In this document: positions 53,561-64,000 of the stretch, piece by piece | Layout: the number at the start of each line of letters is the position of its first letter | Position numbering within the stretch: position 1 is the stretch's first letter | NCBI RefSeq assembly: GCF_900496995.4 | Contig: NC_044005.1 | Coordinates: 25,859,363-25,923,362, forward strand | Direction: 5' to 3' | Source: Aquila chrysaetos chrysaetos | Lineage: Eukaryota; Chordata; Aves; Accipitriformes; Accipitridae | DNA: 64,000 nt | Program-made: the position numbers and the translations under genes | The notes under the pieces: model-generated | Seen by the model: only the letters and a program-made list of their open reading frames with translations | Databases searched by the model: none | Told to the model about the DNA's origin: nothing

Positions 53561-56500
53561 TCAGGCGGGACAGTGTGGCTCAGCACTCGCAGGAACGGGA
53601 TTTCTCTGTGGCTCCAGATCTCAGGTTTTTGGCTGGCGTGGGGAAGCAAGTTGTTCCCGCGGTGCCGCGCAGCCACTGCCAGCCCTGCTCCAAAAGGCAC
53701 TGTGGCTGGGCCCTCAGCACAGGCAGCTCAAGCTGTCCAAGCCAGCGATGCAGCTTAAACCCAACTGCTCATCTCAAGAAATACCACCCCCGGCCCTCCT
53801 GGCTGTCAGGCACTGCTGCCTCCAGCAGTGCCTCTGTGCATGCTCCCACCTGCTCCTGCACCGCTGCAAGCGGCTGGTGCAGCTTCTGCTCAGGGCTTTC
53901 CTCTCTTCACCCCAGCATCCTGCCACTAACCAAATGTTCCTCCACTTCTCCCTCCCCAGATTCTGCCTTTTGCAACATGGAGCACTTTGCTTACCCCCTT
54001 GAAGAAGGACCCATTGAAGATCTTCTAGACCTGCAGACCTGCACTTGATAATGCCAAGCCAGCTTTTGTGCATCAAACATCTTTGCATTACTTTGCAAAT
54101 AGCTAGTCTGCACTTCCCCAGAGGTCAGGCTCACCGCTCGCCTACCCTGTCAAGGACAGACACTCTGACCTGGCCCCATGCCTGCTCGGAAAGCCCAGGG
54201 TATGCTGGGCTGCTTCCTTGTGGTCTGGAAATGCACGCAGATAGGAGCACAGGTCTATTCACTCTGTGGAAAATACATTTCCCTCTCTTATGCACACCTG
54301 TGCGAGAAAGAAACAAAAGAAATACGTGGTTACATAGAACTTGAAGTGGAGGTCATGGATCACAGTCAAATCTTTCCTGCAAATCCCATGGAAATGACCC
54401 TTCTGCATCAGAAGGTGCAACTGCTAATTCCTGACAGACGGGAAGATGATCCAGGCTGAGCACTTGACCTTCTGAAGCAGGAAATGGCATTTGCAATGAT
54501 GCTTTGAGCAATGAAAGATTGATTGGAAAGATACCGGAGAAAAGTGATGGTAGTTTTAATGAGAATGTCAGTGGATTATGGGGGAAGGATGTAAGCTGAC
54601 AGGCTGAGTCGGGGAGAGCCAGTGAGGACGATGCACATCACGTAATGAACCATATTACCATTCTGGCCAAATGCAGGGCTCTGCGTGCAGGCTGTGCCTC
54701 TGCCCACATGCCTGGCCTTCCTGGGAGCAAACGCTCAATGCACTGATGTTCTCCCCGGCTAAAACAGTTGCCAGCAGTGCAGCTAGCTAATGCATGGTGG
54801 TGCAATCCTTTATGAAAGTCATTAACTCTAAATAGGCTGTCTCATATACAAAATATTCAACAAAAACATCTTTGCTCATTGGCCTTTCCTCCACGTACAG
54901 AATAGCATCATAATGAAAAAAAGACCAGAAGGAAAGAAAAAGAAAGGGCTCTCCTAGATCAGAAGAGGGATCTGTGTAGACTAGCATTCTGTTTCTGGAA
55001 GCGGCTGGTAGCAAACACCTTAAGAAGAGCATAAGAACAGAGCGGGAGGACAATGCTCCTGCAGTGTCCTCTCCCACTCACCAGCACGAGGCTTCCTGCA
55101 CCAGCAAATACATCATTCTTGAAAGAGATGCAGAAGCCATATAAAATGTGGGCATTCACAACACCTTGCAGCAAGGTTTTCCCCAGGTAAACCACACGTT
55201 GTGTGAAGAGCACAACATCTCCTCCTGGCTCTTCTGACCCACTTACCAGCTACTTTCACCCACTTCTCAGCCTGGAACATGCAGTGAACGTTTGAGCCTA
55301 GTCATCAGCAAATAATTATTTATTAATTTCCCTGCTGCTGGCTTTACCTATAGGTTTACTGCATGTATAAATTAGCATCTTCAACTTCATTCATCATGAT
55401 CTTTGCACCTCCTTTCTCCTCCCCTCCTTTCCACATGCACTGAAATGAAGCCACCACTCAGGTGAGGCAATATGGGGTTTATCAGGCTGGAGTTACACCA
55501 GGGAGGAGCTGGGAACACTCAACTGAACTGAAACTAGAAGGGAAATGTGAGTGAATGACATGCTATTAATGGCTAATAATGCTACCCCACGACAAAAGCA
55601 GAGTCCTGAAACACTGGTGGTCACTGATGACCACGGCCCTGCTTCTGGTCCCTCGTCCAGCTTCCCAGGTAGCTCAGCAACTGGCAGCTCTACCACTGCT
55701 TCAGGACACCTCCAAGAGCCCCAGAGAGAGGTCCAGCACCCTGAGACAAGGCAGATGCAGCAGCTCATTTGCTCCCTGATGGTGACCAATGTAATATGTG
55801 GTGTAACAAACAAGGAGAAAGCACTGGAGCTCCTGAGCAAAAGCTTGGAGAACTCCTGAAGCACATTTAGCCATGTTGCAACAAAGCATGAATCACTGCA
55901 GCAGGTAAGATTCACACCTGATGCAGCTTTTATCCTCCTGCAGTGAGGACTGCAGACCTCATCAGTGGCAATTTGGGGAGCTGTGGGTGGGGGATGTTGC
56001 TCTGCAGGTGGATCTTGCTGTTGGTGAAAGTGCTACCCTCCCAAGGGAGAACACAGTCGTGGGGCTGGGGACTCCCCAGCAGAGCTGGAGAGGGAAGCAG
56101 GGCAGAGGTCTCTCTTGGGTCGTGACAGCAGGCTCCCATCTCACATCCACAAATGTCCTCAACCTGCTTGACTCCTGAACCATGATAGTGGCAGCTCCAT
56201 GCTGTGGGTGACCCAGGGAAGAGATGTGTAAACTGGCCGCTTCTGCCCCCCAGCTCCCCCCCCCGCAGCACCGCTGCACCCTGCACTACCCCCATCTTAA
56301 AGCAGGGCTCCCACTCTCCCACCCCTTCCGTATCTTCAGCCTCCAGTGAAAACTCTCTCCACCCCACACCATTTGCCCCACTATTGCCTTTTGTGCGCCA
56401 TGAGGGACGGAGCGTTGGGCCCGGAAGAGCTGACTGCCGCAGGACGTATGCTCCGTGCTCGTCACTGGCCGGTGCCTCCTGACCGTCCCAGACAGGGCAG

Positions 56501-56940
56501 CGTCTCAGCGGTCTGCTTAGGTGAGCAGGGGGCTGTGGGCCAAGCAAGCTCCCTGAGCTCTGCAACCCAGTGGGCTGACAATACAGCACCATGGCATCAC
56601 ATACCACGTGTGGTACAGGCCTGGTTATACCCACTGACCTACACCTCTCGCTCAGCTGATTCATTCCCCACGGTGCAGTTCCTAGCACTTTGCCCAGTTT
56701 GTGTTAGCCTCTGACAAGATGGCATTTTTGATAAGAGGTGGGTTGGAGCCAGCCGAACCTTCAGGTTGTTTGTCTTGGCCGTGCAAGCAGGTACGGTAGG
56801 AAAAGTCAGTTGCGCTGGAGTGAGTTTAGTGGCCTTGTGCCGATTTCCTCCCTGTGCAGCCCCTTCATTTGCTACTCCTTCCCCAGGGGCCAGGTGATGA
56901 AGGCTTTGGGGAGGTGACTCCGTCCCACCCCGGCAGGGAG
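53561..56940. other. Intergenic between GC block and orphan CpG island
   Basis: Apart from the 99-codon frame at 55560, unique sequence without supported genes. A GCATAAGAACAGAGC-like stretch near 55029 may be a decayed interspersed repeat. Confidence 0.45.
55560..55859 (+). CDS. Unassigned 99-codon ORF, Ser/Thr-rich
   Basis: ATG at 55560, stop TGA at 55857-55859, and an in-frame TGA at 55548-55550 just upstream, so a single-exon frame would be closed. The middle is a Ser/Gly/Thr/Pro run (SGPSSSFPGSSATGSSTTAS). It is followed by a charged stretch and a C-terminal amphipathic part ending ALELLSKSLENS. I do not recognise the family, and start context is weak. It could be a fragment of a retroposed gene or chance. 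Confidence 0.15.
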   Translation: MLLMANNATPRQKQSPETLVVTDDHGPASGPSSSFPGSSATGSSTTASGHLQEPQREVQHPETRQMQQLICSLMVTNVICGVTNKEKALELLSKSLENS

Positions 56941-57560
56941 GGTGGGATCGCTGCTTCCCTTTACCTTGGTCACTGCTCCACTGCCTGCGGGCGCTTCTCT
57001 GGTAAGGGAGAGCATAGGAAGGGGTCATGGCGCTTGCCTGAAGACGACCCTCTTTGCCTGTGCCTGCGTCTTCCCGCGGGAGTTGCCCAATGGCGGCTGA
57101 CAGCCTGGCCCCCCTCCCCGACCCGCAGGGCCCTTCGGCCGCCCAGGGGAGGATCTGCCTGGGGCGGGGGGGGGGAGCACCACGGCTACCCGGGCAGGAG
57201 CGGTCATTGCAAGGGGCTCGGCCGGGCTTTCCGGGGTGGGACTGCGGGCAGGGCTGCGCCCCGCGCCCGCCGCCGCTCCCGGCGGGCTCCCAGCGCCACC
57301 TGCCGCCTCGGCCGGGCATCCCCGCCGCGCCCGGCGCCGGTGCCGCGGGGGTGCTCTCCTGTCCCCGTGTGCCAGCCCATCCCCAGCACCCCCGGGGCCC
57401 GTTCAGCAGGAGGTGACAGGCTCACCCGTCATACGCCGACCTGCGGCTCTTCCTCGACTGCGAAGGTGCCGGAGAGGGGCCAGCGGCGGCCCTGGAAAAC
57501 CGGGGCGGGGGCGGTAGCTGGGTGCCCGGGGAGGTCCGACGAGAAGTGCCGGGGTTGGGA
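56940..57560. promoter_or_regulatory. Orphan CpG island
   Basis: CpG density is high for about 600 bp, peaking at 57.10-57.50 kb. No neuroglobin-, TMEM63- or ZDHHC22-like coding sequence lies next to it. In human the next gene on this side is ZDHHC22, transcribed away from TMEM63C, so this could hold its noncoding first exon or the start of a noncoding RNA. The 361- and 226-codon frames across it are GC-driven and are not called. Confidence 0.4.
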
Positions 57561-60004
57561 GGGTGCTTGGGAAGCCGGTGCCTCCTGCACAAAGGCCCTC
57601 TCATCCCGGCGATCACTCCAGCCCCTCCGCTGGCTCTTTGTGACCCCAACCACCCTTGTTCTTTCCGGGTTTCGCATCACACCGAAGGCCCCTCCATCCC
57701 CACAGCGTCATCTCTTCCGCTCCCGTTTCCCAGTTCCTTTCAGTCCTGCCCTCCGCACCGTGCCAAGGCCCCTCCTGCCCGAGCCCTCCCCAGGGCTTCC
57801 CCTGGCCCCGGTCCCCTCAGAGCCCCCAAAGTGGTCATGCCCCTGCTCCCCACTGCACGGCTGCTGCTCCGCTCCCTGGACACAGCCTGCCCGCTGCCCC
57901 CTCCAGCTCTGTGGGGCAGCCCCCTTTCCCCAGCTGTGAGTGAAGCAGATCCTGGCTTCTGCTTCCGGTTTAATCCAGTTTTTGGAAACCCGGGTACTAG
58001 CTGTGCTTACCCCAAATCCACCAGAAGGGAATCTGAGGGAAGCGAGTGAAGACAAGTCTGGAGAAAGTCCGAGTCTCGCTGCTGTGGGACTTCTCCTTTA
58101 TATTTAGTCCTCATTTTTCTGTTTCCTCCCATAACTCCTCACTGGGTCTTCAGAGGTGAATAATTCACCTCCCTCCTTGCTGTTTACACTGCGGTCCTCT
58201 GTAGTCATCTTCTGCAGTTCTCCACTGCGGAGGGCCACCGCTTCTCCACTGCAGTACTCTGCTGGGTTTTCCTCACTCAGTCACTGCCCCTGCGAGGAGG
58301 AGGGAGAGTAAGGCTGAAGGTGCTGTCCCCACAGCAGACACCACACCAGCTCTGTAGGCCCTGGACCACCATTGGCCTTTGGAGATGCCCAGAAGCTTGG
58401 CGATAAGGGAAATTACCATCTGACAGGAGCATGCCCTTTCTTCAGGCAAACTGATGTGTGGTTGCCCTTGATACGGTGCCATCAGGCCAACCTTGGGCTT
58501 AATCAAAGCAGTGCTGAGGGCTTCATTTGTTTGATACCAAATCTATCAGGTGGTTCCTGGAAACTGGCAAACAGCTACCCATGATCAAATCACGGTTTTC
58601 TTTTCCATCAGTTGAGAAATGGAAGTAGCATCTCAATTATTTTTCCTTGGCTCATTTGGGGAGATGATATTACTGGATGAAGGTTTACCCTTCAGCCCTG
58701 CCCAGCCCAGAAGGGGTATTGGCCTCAGGGGCCTGGTGTTTGCTCCCAACATCTGTAGGGATATCTCATACCCTGCCCCGGCACAAAGAAAGAGTTGCCT
58801 CCCCTGGGAGTCCAGGCCACATGGGGGCTGTAAACAGGTAAACATGGGGCTGCCTCCAGCCTCCTCAGGGGAGGACCTGATTCTGCCTCTCATCCTCTTC
58901 CTGAACAGGGCTTTGAATTTCTTTTGTTAGAGCAAATTCCACCCCAGGAAGAGATGCTGTTCATCACCAGCAGGGACAGAGAGCTGCCCAGAGGACGTCC
59001 TGGCTGGTGATGGGGCTGAACAGACGTCTAGCTTGGGGCTGCACAGAAAGAACCTTGACCTGCTCAGGGATCAGTGTGGGAATCCACTCCACATGGGCAC
59101 CCGACTGGCAGGGATAACGGCCCTTCTTCTGCACCAAGTCCAGGGCTTAAACATGTGCTTAGAAAGTTAAGTGCCTGGGCTCTAGCTCCTCCTAAACCTG
59201 CCAGAGTTTGAGCCCAGCATCTTTCATACCAAACTACCTGATGGGATGGGATGGGACTGGCTCCTTCAATGGAGCTGGGCAACCATGTGTAAGGCATGTG
59301 GGGACAGAGAAGAGCAAGCAGCAAGATGGTGCTGACTTGGCATTGGGTGGCTGGAGGCCTGGTCTCTGCTCCAAGTGGTGCTGGTGCATTTTATGTAATG
59401 AATCATAAATGGAAACTGCACCCACTGGGGTGGGTGGAAATGAAGCAGGCGGAATCTGGCCTCCGTGCAGCAAACAACTAGTCAGTCAAAATCATTGCCA
59501 CCTGCAGTGTGGCTGGGGTAGTGGTTGTGTGCAGTGCATCTAGTGCACTAGTGAATAGCTAGCGTTTTTGCAGAGCCAAAGTAATTTAAGAACTGCTCTT
59601 ACAGACCCACTGGAGGAACACCTTGATGGCAGGGGCAGCAGCCGTGTGATGGCGGGGAGAGAGATTGCTTCTCCCAGAGCACTGCTGCGGCAGGCAGGAG
59701 GATTAATCCAAGTCTATTTTCTGGAATTGATTTAACACTGTGTTCATTTATCTGCAGCTCCTGCTGAAACATTTCATATTTCAGATCTGATTTCACTGTT
59801 TCCAAGGCTGAAAGGCTTCTCTAGGGAGCAGCAGTTCTGCAAGAGAACAACAAGTAGGAGCCCTAGGGAAGCAGCAAAAGGGAAGGAATATTTTATCTTT
59901 AGTAACTGGTCATTTCCATTTCGGAGGCAGTGAAAGAAGAACCATCTGGTGCGTGCTGAATATTCACTATGTAAACAGTAACTCGGTTATGAATATGTGC
60001 GTGT

Positions 60005-60120
60005 GTTATTGTTATTTATTATTTATAGGATTCCCTAGGTGTGCATGACACTTCACAAGCAGAAAGGAAGACCAGGGCTCTTGCACCCTGATGTGCCCAA
60101 TATAAATTTGACACAGAGCT
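60005..60120 (+). repeat. Possible ancient interspersed repeat
   Basis: TTATTATTTATAGGATTCCC, then AGGTGTGCATGACACTTCAC, then an AGGGCTCTTGC stretch resembles the layout of old amniote repeats that end in ...CACTTTACAAA...GGCTCCTGC. Family not determined from memory. Confidence 0.25.
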
Positions 60121-62799
60121 CCACAGCAACAAAGCATGGCAGATGAGGGCTGGGGGTGGGGAGGAAGATGCCACCCCTGTGAAAAAGGGCAGTGAACAAC
60201 TTCTGGAGCAGTAGCTGCTCCTGCTGACAGCAGTTTGCTTCAGATGACCACCCTCACATATTCGTGCCCGTCACTCTGGGTTTTAATCCTCCCCTGCAAT
60301 AAACAACATTTACATTTATCATTTTAATTCTCTGCTCCTTAAGAGCTCTGCTCCAGCAGTGTCCTGCCTGGAAATGATGCAGAACAAAAGGAACCTCGGT
60401 CCAATACCTTTCCTCACTGTGATATTCACCTGGGGGTGATGGGACTGCTCAGTTGGCTTGAGCTTTATGGCTCAGGAGCTTCAAATCAGTCAGCTGAAAC
60501 AAAAAGAGACATTTTATTGTGCACTTCTCCTGCTAGCCAAAGTATCTTGAAAGCAAGGAGAAGAGTCCCATCAAGTCCCAGGGTGACACCTTGTTGTCAG
60601 AGTATAATGTCTGATACTGAAGCCTGCTGGGGATGATGGGAACTTGAGAGCACACAGACACCCGCATAGGATGCTCAGAGCTTTGCAGGAAGAAATGCCT
60701 GTAGTACTTCTCCCTTCTCTTGTCCTTCCTTTTCTTTTCACTGCTTGAGCTTTTTTCCTATAGAGGTTTTTGCCACAGCATTCAGCCATTGCTCTGGTGC
60801 TGAGCCAGTATTGCAGGCAGGGTTTGATGAAAGGGACAGCCATAGGCACTGAAAGGGAAGGATCTTGGGTCCCTTAGGGAGAGACTCCCCACACCGTTAT
60901 GGGGACATGGCTCAGGGGCACCTGCAGGGCCAGGGGGATGGAGGAGTGGGTGCACCACAGTCAGGGACAGCAGCCCTGGCCTGAGCTCAGGCCCATATGT
61001 GCCTTCCCTCCTGCAACATTCCCTTCCCACTTACCATTAACATTTTCTCTTCCTGCTGTTACTCTCTGACACACTGAACTTTACTTGACTGCACAAGTTT
61101 GTTTCCTCACACCACCAGCAAGCAGCAAATGAGTCAAATGTCGATTTTTGCGACAGCTTTCCTAACACAGCAGGGCATGCCATAAATTGTGACTTAGTGC
61201 TCATTTCAAACAGGCCTGGTGCTTTGTTGCATGGGCCAGCTAGAAGGGCCCAGAGCATCATCAACAACACCATATCCCAACTCCTTGGAAACACATTGCC
61301 CATTGGTCTTTCTCCTCTGCTCCCCAAAAGATATTTTGATGTTTATATGACTCCAAGAATGAGGGAGATATAGGCTAGGAAAGTCAGGGAGACACAGAAG
61401 GACTTTCACACAGGATGAGGCAATGTTAGTGACTGCTCTGATTTTTTGTGGCAAGAGCTCTATATTCCTTGTAGAGCACCTGTAAACAGCTGGTATCCTG
61501 CAGTCGCAGGACTCCCCCTGTTAGTCACCACCAACATCAGAGGAATGTATCCATAGTGGCAACTCCTTGGTTGCAGGAGGAGCAGTCCCAGGTAGCCAGC
61601 ACCAACTCAGGCAAAGCACAGAAAAGCAAATCAGCTAATGTTTTGCAGGATGGCCTTCCTTGCACCCTAGGCATCAAGTCCTGTTTTTAAAAAATACGGT
61701 GAGTTGAAAGACCCCTAAGACACATTTTAGAAAGCAACCAGTTTTTTCCTTGTCTAAATATACCCTTGGTGCTCACACTACTGGGGCTGCACCTCAGTCT
61801 TGGACTTTCTGGCAGAAATGACAACAGCCTGGACTGTGCAGTGGGTTGCTATTTGGATGTTCAGAAGGTGGGTTTTGTTCAATAGACATAAAACATCTTT
61901 TGCAGCCTACTCAATAACTCATTTTTCATTTGGAGGCAACTGACCCTTTGTCAATAAACCTTTCACTCTGTCTTCTGAAGTGCTGGAAATCCATTTGCTA
62001 AAGAACATTGTCACAGGGAAAGGTGGAGAACAAGCCCTTTTGAGGAGTGGGGTTCTAGGTGCATTTTTTTCCCCTCAGTTCCATTTCTTCTCTTCATTCA
62101 CATGGCTTATTGACCTGAAAATGTCTCTCAAGTACAAAGATACAGCAAGCCATGGATATGTTGTTAGGTGGCAGATTATTTACTCATTTACTTTAGAACT
62201 GGCTGAATTAGTTTTCAATGTGTGCCACTATCTGAATCGTAACATGTCCCTGCATAAATACGTTGTACAGCAAGCATTACCTCCTAGCTTAGTTTTACGC
62301 TGAATGATAAGCTGGGAGATTTGTAATGAGAAAACAGCAGCTGTATCAGCCTGAGGAAGGCTAGGCACACTGAGGCAGGAGGTATGGCTGTATAAAATCC
62401 CTCTCTTTCCCAACACTGTCCTTGAAGGAAGGAGAAGGGGAGGGCAGGTGAAGATTGGCCAGATGGGAGCTGAAAAAGAGGTTCAGTAGCTTAAGTCATA
62501 AATTCAAATACAGCACACACTTGACAGTGTGCTAAAGTCATGGCCATCTGTCAACCATTTAGTTACCATCTCTTCCCTTGTTAATAAGTGTCCTCCTCAC
62601 TGAAACCCCCAGCACAACTGATACAGCACAACCGGCAATCTACATCAAAATGATTAAAAGCCGGCTACATGAAACTACGCTGTCAGTCTGTCTGACCTCA
62701 GTGCTGGGTGCCCCTCAGCTCTCAGGTACTTGAACAACAGAAACAATACCCCAGGTCCTTCAGTCTTCCTTTCAGAGGTTTCCAAAACACAACCCAAGA

Positions 62800-63160
62800 G
62801 GAAAGATTGAAGGAATAGGGTGGCTTCTTCTAGAGAATACATGGTAGCTACTTTCAAGTGTGTAAGACTGCAGAGAGGAAAGGATTCATCTTTCTCTGTA
62901 TCCGCTGGGCATGGGATAAGGGCTAAGGCCTTAGACTGCTGCAAGGGAGTGTCAAGTTAGGCATGAGGAAATACTCTGGAAGGATAACAATGAACTGAAT
63001 GGATTGCCTGGGGGTGGTGGAGAATCTCCATCACCAGAGATCTTCAGGACGTGATCAGACTCTTGTCTGCAAGGGATAGGTATACTTGGGGCAAGGATAC
63101 AGAGGAACTGGGAAAGATGGTTGAGTTGGCCTCTGAAGGTCATTTCTCACTATGAGTAAG
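62800..63160 (+). repeat. Old CR1/L3-like LINE 3' fragment
   Basis: Recognisable as a decayed LINE 3' part from GGATAAGGGCTAAGGCCTTA, then GGCATGAGGAAATACTCTGG, then GATTGCCTGGGGGTGGTGGA, a GAATCTCCATCACCAGAGAT block and CTCTGAAGGTCATTTCTCAC. Many substitutions and no coding potential make it much older than the 43-kb CR1. Confidence 0.65.
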
Positions 63161-64000
63161 AGCTTAGCATTAGATTTCTGTTTCAGGAAGATCAGGTCCA
63201 TCCCAACAACCTCAGTAGTATAACCCAGAGCTGAATGAGGAAAGGACTGAGCTCCTTTTTCCTCTCGGTGTTCATGTCTCCACCTAGGCAGATTTGAATC
63301 TGGTCAGCGTAAAGGCACACAGCTCTGCTGCCATCCATGCTGTATTTGTTTCATTGCTAAATTGAAGACATCAGGCCTCACCTGCTACTTTTTGTGGCCA
63401 TTCAACTTTAACTAACCAAACAGGAAACCTCTCCAGACATTGTGGACATTCAAATTTTGAAAACTGGAAAAAGAAAAAAACCAAACAAACCCACAAAAAC
63501 TTCATAAGGCTTGTATTTAAGTCATAACTTAAGGCAAGCAGAACGGGGTTTACCACAGAGAGCATTCGTTTCTTTCAAACTATCACAGCAAATAGCAGAG
63601 ATTAACTTACTCATTTCAGAGAAAAATCACCATCAGACTGTGTCTTGAATGCTAAACTAATGGGGCTGTCTGAGGCAATGCACATTTTGAGTTGGAAGAA
63701 ATTATACATAATTTGGGATGCAATTTAAAGCGAGACCTTGAAAGATGTTGAGCAGGCTGTATCAGAGCATGGCATCGACTGGAACTGTATTTTATTCTGC
63801 TTAAAATGTCTGAACACAAGGAACTAGGAGATCCGGGGGCCAAGCTGTCATCTGCCAGTCATCATCAAGTGTAGCTCAGGTTATTGAAGTGGGAGATGAA
63901 AACACCAGCTGGCTGACAACTGTATAGATTATGCCAGTGGCTTCCCCTTCCCACCCCACTTGCTAAAGGGACATATTGGGAAAGGGTCCATACCAGAGAA

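Larger units (their letters stand above)
57560..64000. other. Right-hand intergenic region
   Basis: No supported gene. Composition moves from GC-rich near 57.6-58.0 kb to AT-rich beyond 59.5 kb. An isolated AATAAA is at 60299. It holds a possible ancient repeat near 60.0-60.12 kb, an old CR1-like fragment at 62.80-63.16 kb and an A-rich tract at 63466-63500. Confidence 0.5.

Noticed and set aside
54787-55077. 96-codon minus-strand frame with an aromatic-rich hydrophobic part
   Set aside because: Translation of a T-rich and A-rich tract; no motif, and it may be part of a decayed repeat.
56854-57939. 361-codon plus-strand frame across the orphan CpG island
   Set aside because: Long only because the DNA is GC-rich and CpG-rich; sequence is Pro/Arg/Ser/Gly with no homology, and overlapping frames are equally open.
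61980-62303. 107-codon plus-strand frame
   Set aside because: Average-composition sequence with no motif, no splice or Kozak support; plausible by chance.
1-64000. tRNA, rRNA, CRISPR, operon or viral elements
   Set aside because: Looked for tRNA B-box, direct-repeat/spacer and gene-cluster patterns. Only a GGTTCGATT match inside the 36-kb CR1 was found, with no cloverleaf around it.

Overview
This is a nuclear genomic window from a vertebrate, almost certainly a bird. Four or more CR1 retrotransposon copies are present, with the CR1 3' end built of ATTCTATG-type repeats instead of a poly(A) tail. Introns are compact, promoters are CpG-rich, and there are no Alu, B1 or L1 elements. Two complete protein-coding genes can be read exon by exon. 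They lie tail to tail, the arrangement that human TMEM63C and NGB have on 14q24.3 (known synteny), here shown in inverted orientation.

Neuroglobin (NGB) is on the plus strand at 5150-9724. It has four exons with introns in the vertebrate neuroglobin positions and encodes 161 aa. The distal and proximal haem histidines and the three human cysteines are all kept. A CpG island covers its promoter, and the best 3'-end signal is AATAAA at 11871. TMEM63C (CSC1/OSCA-type mechanosensitive or osmosensitive cation channel) is on the minus strand. It has 22 coding exons between 27897 and 15997. Their lengths add up to 2493 nt (830 aa plus stop) with every junction GT-AG and in frame. Its best 3'-end signal is AATAAA on the minus strand at 14112-14107. 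The two predicted mRNA ends are about 2.2 kb apart, and that gap holds homeodomain-rich, dyad-symmetric, non-repetitive sequence.

Region by region: 1-4.7 kb, no supported gene (POMT2 would be expected just to the left). 4.7-11.9 kb, NGB. 11.9-14.1 kb, short convergent intergenic region. 14.1-27.9 kb, TMEM63C coding part and 3' UTR. 27.9-49.1 kb, probably the large first intron of TMEM63C, with CR1 copies, a microsatellite and a candidate small membrane-protein ORF. 48.6-49.4 kb, a strong CpG island with G-quadruplex-type runs and a minus-strand splice donor, the best candidate for the TMEM63C promoter. 49.4-64 kb, intergenic, with a second GC-rich block (52.5-53.2 kb), an orphan CpG island (56.95-57.55 kb), AT-rich enhancer-like stretches and an old CR1 fragment. 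ZDHHC22 and CIPC, the next genes in human, are not visible and should lie to the right.

Nothing here looks like a prokaryotic system, CRISPR array, viral genome or gene cluster. The least expected signals are the spliced-looking 69-aa single-pass membrane-protein ORF at 42311-42520, a 33-bp sequence copied into the 3' end of a CR1 from 2.4 kb away, two extra cysteines in neuroglobin, and the dyad/TAAT block between the two genes. All are candidates that need comparative or RNA data.
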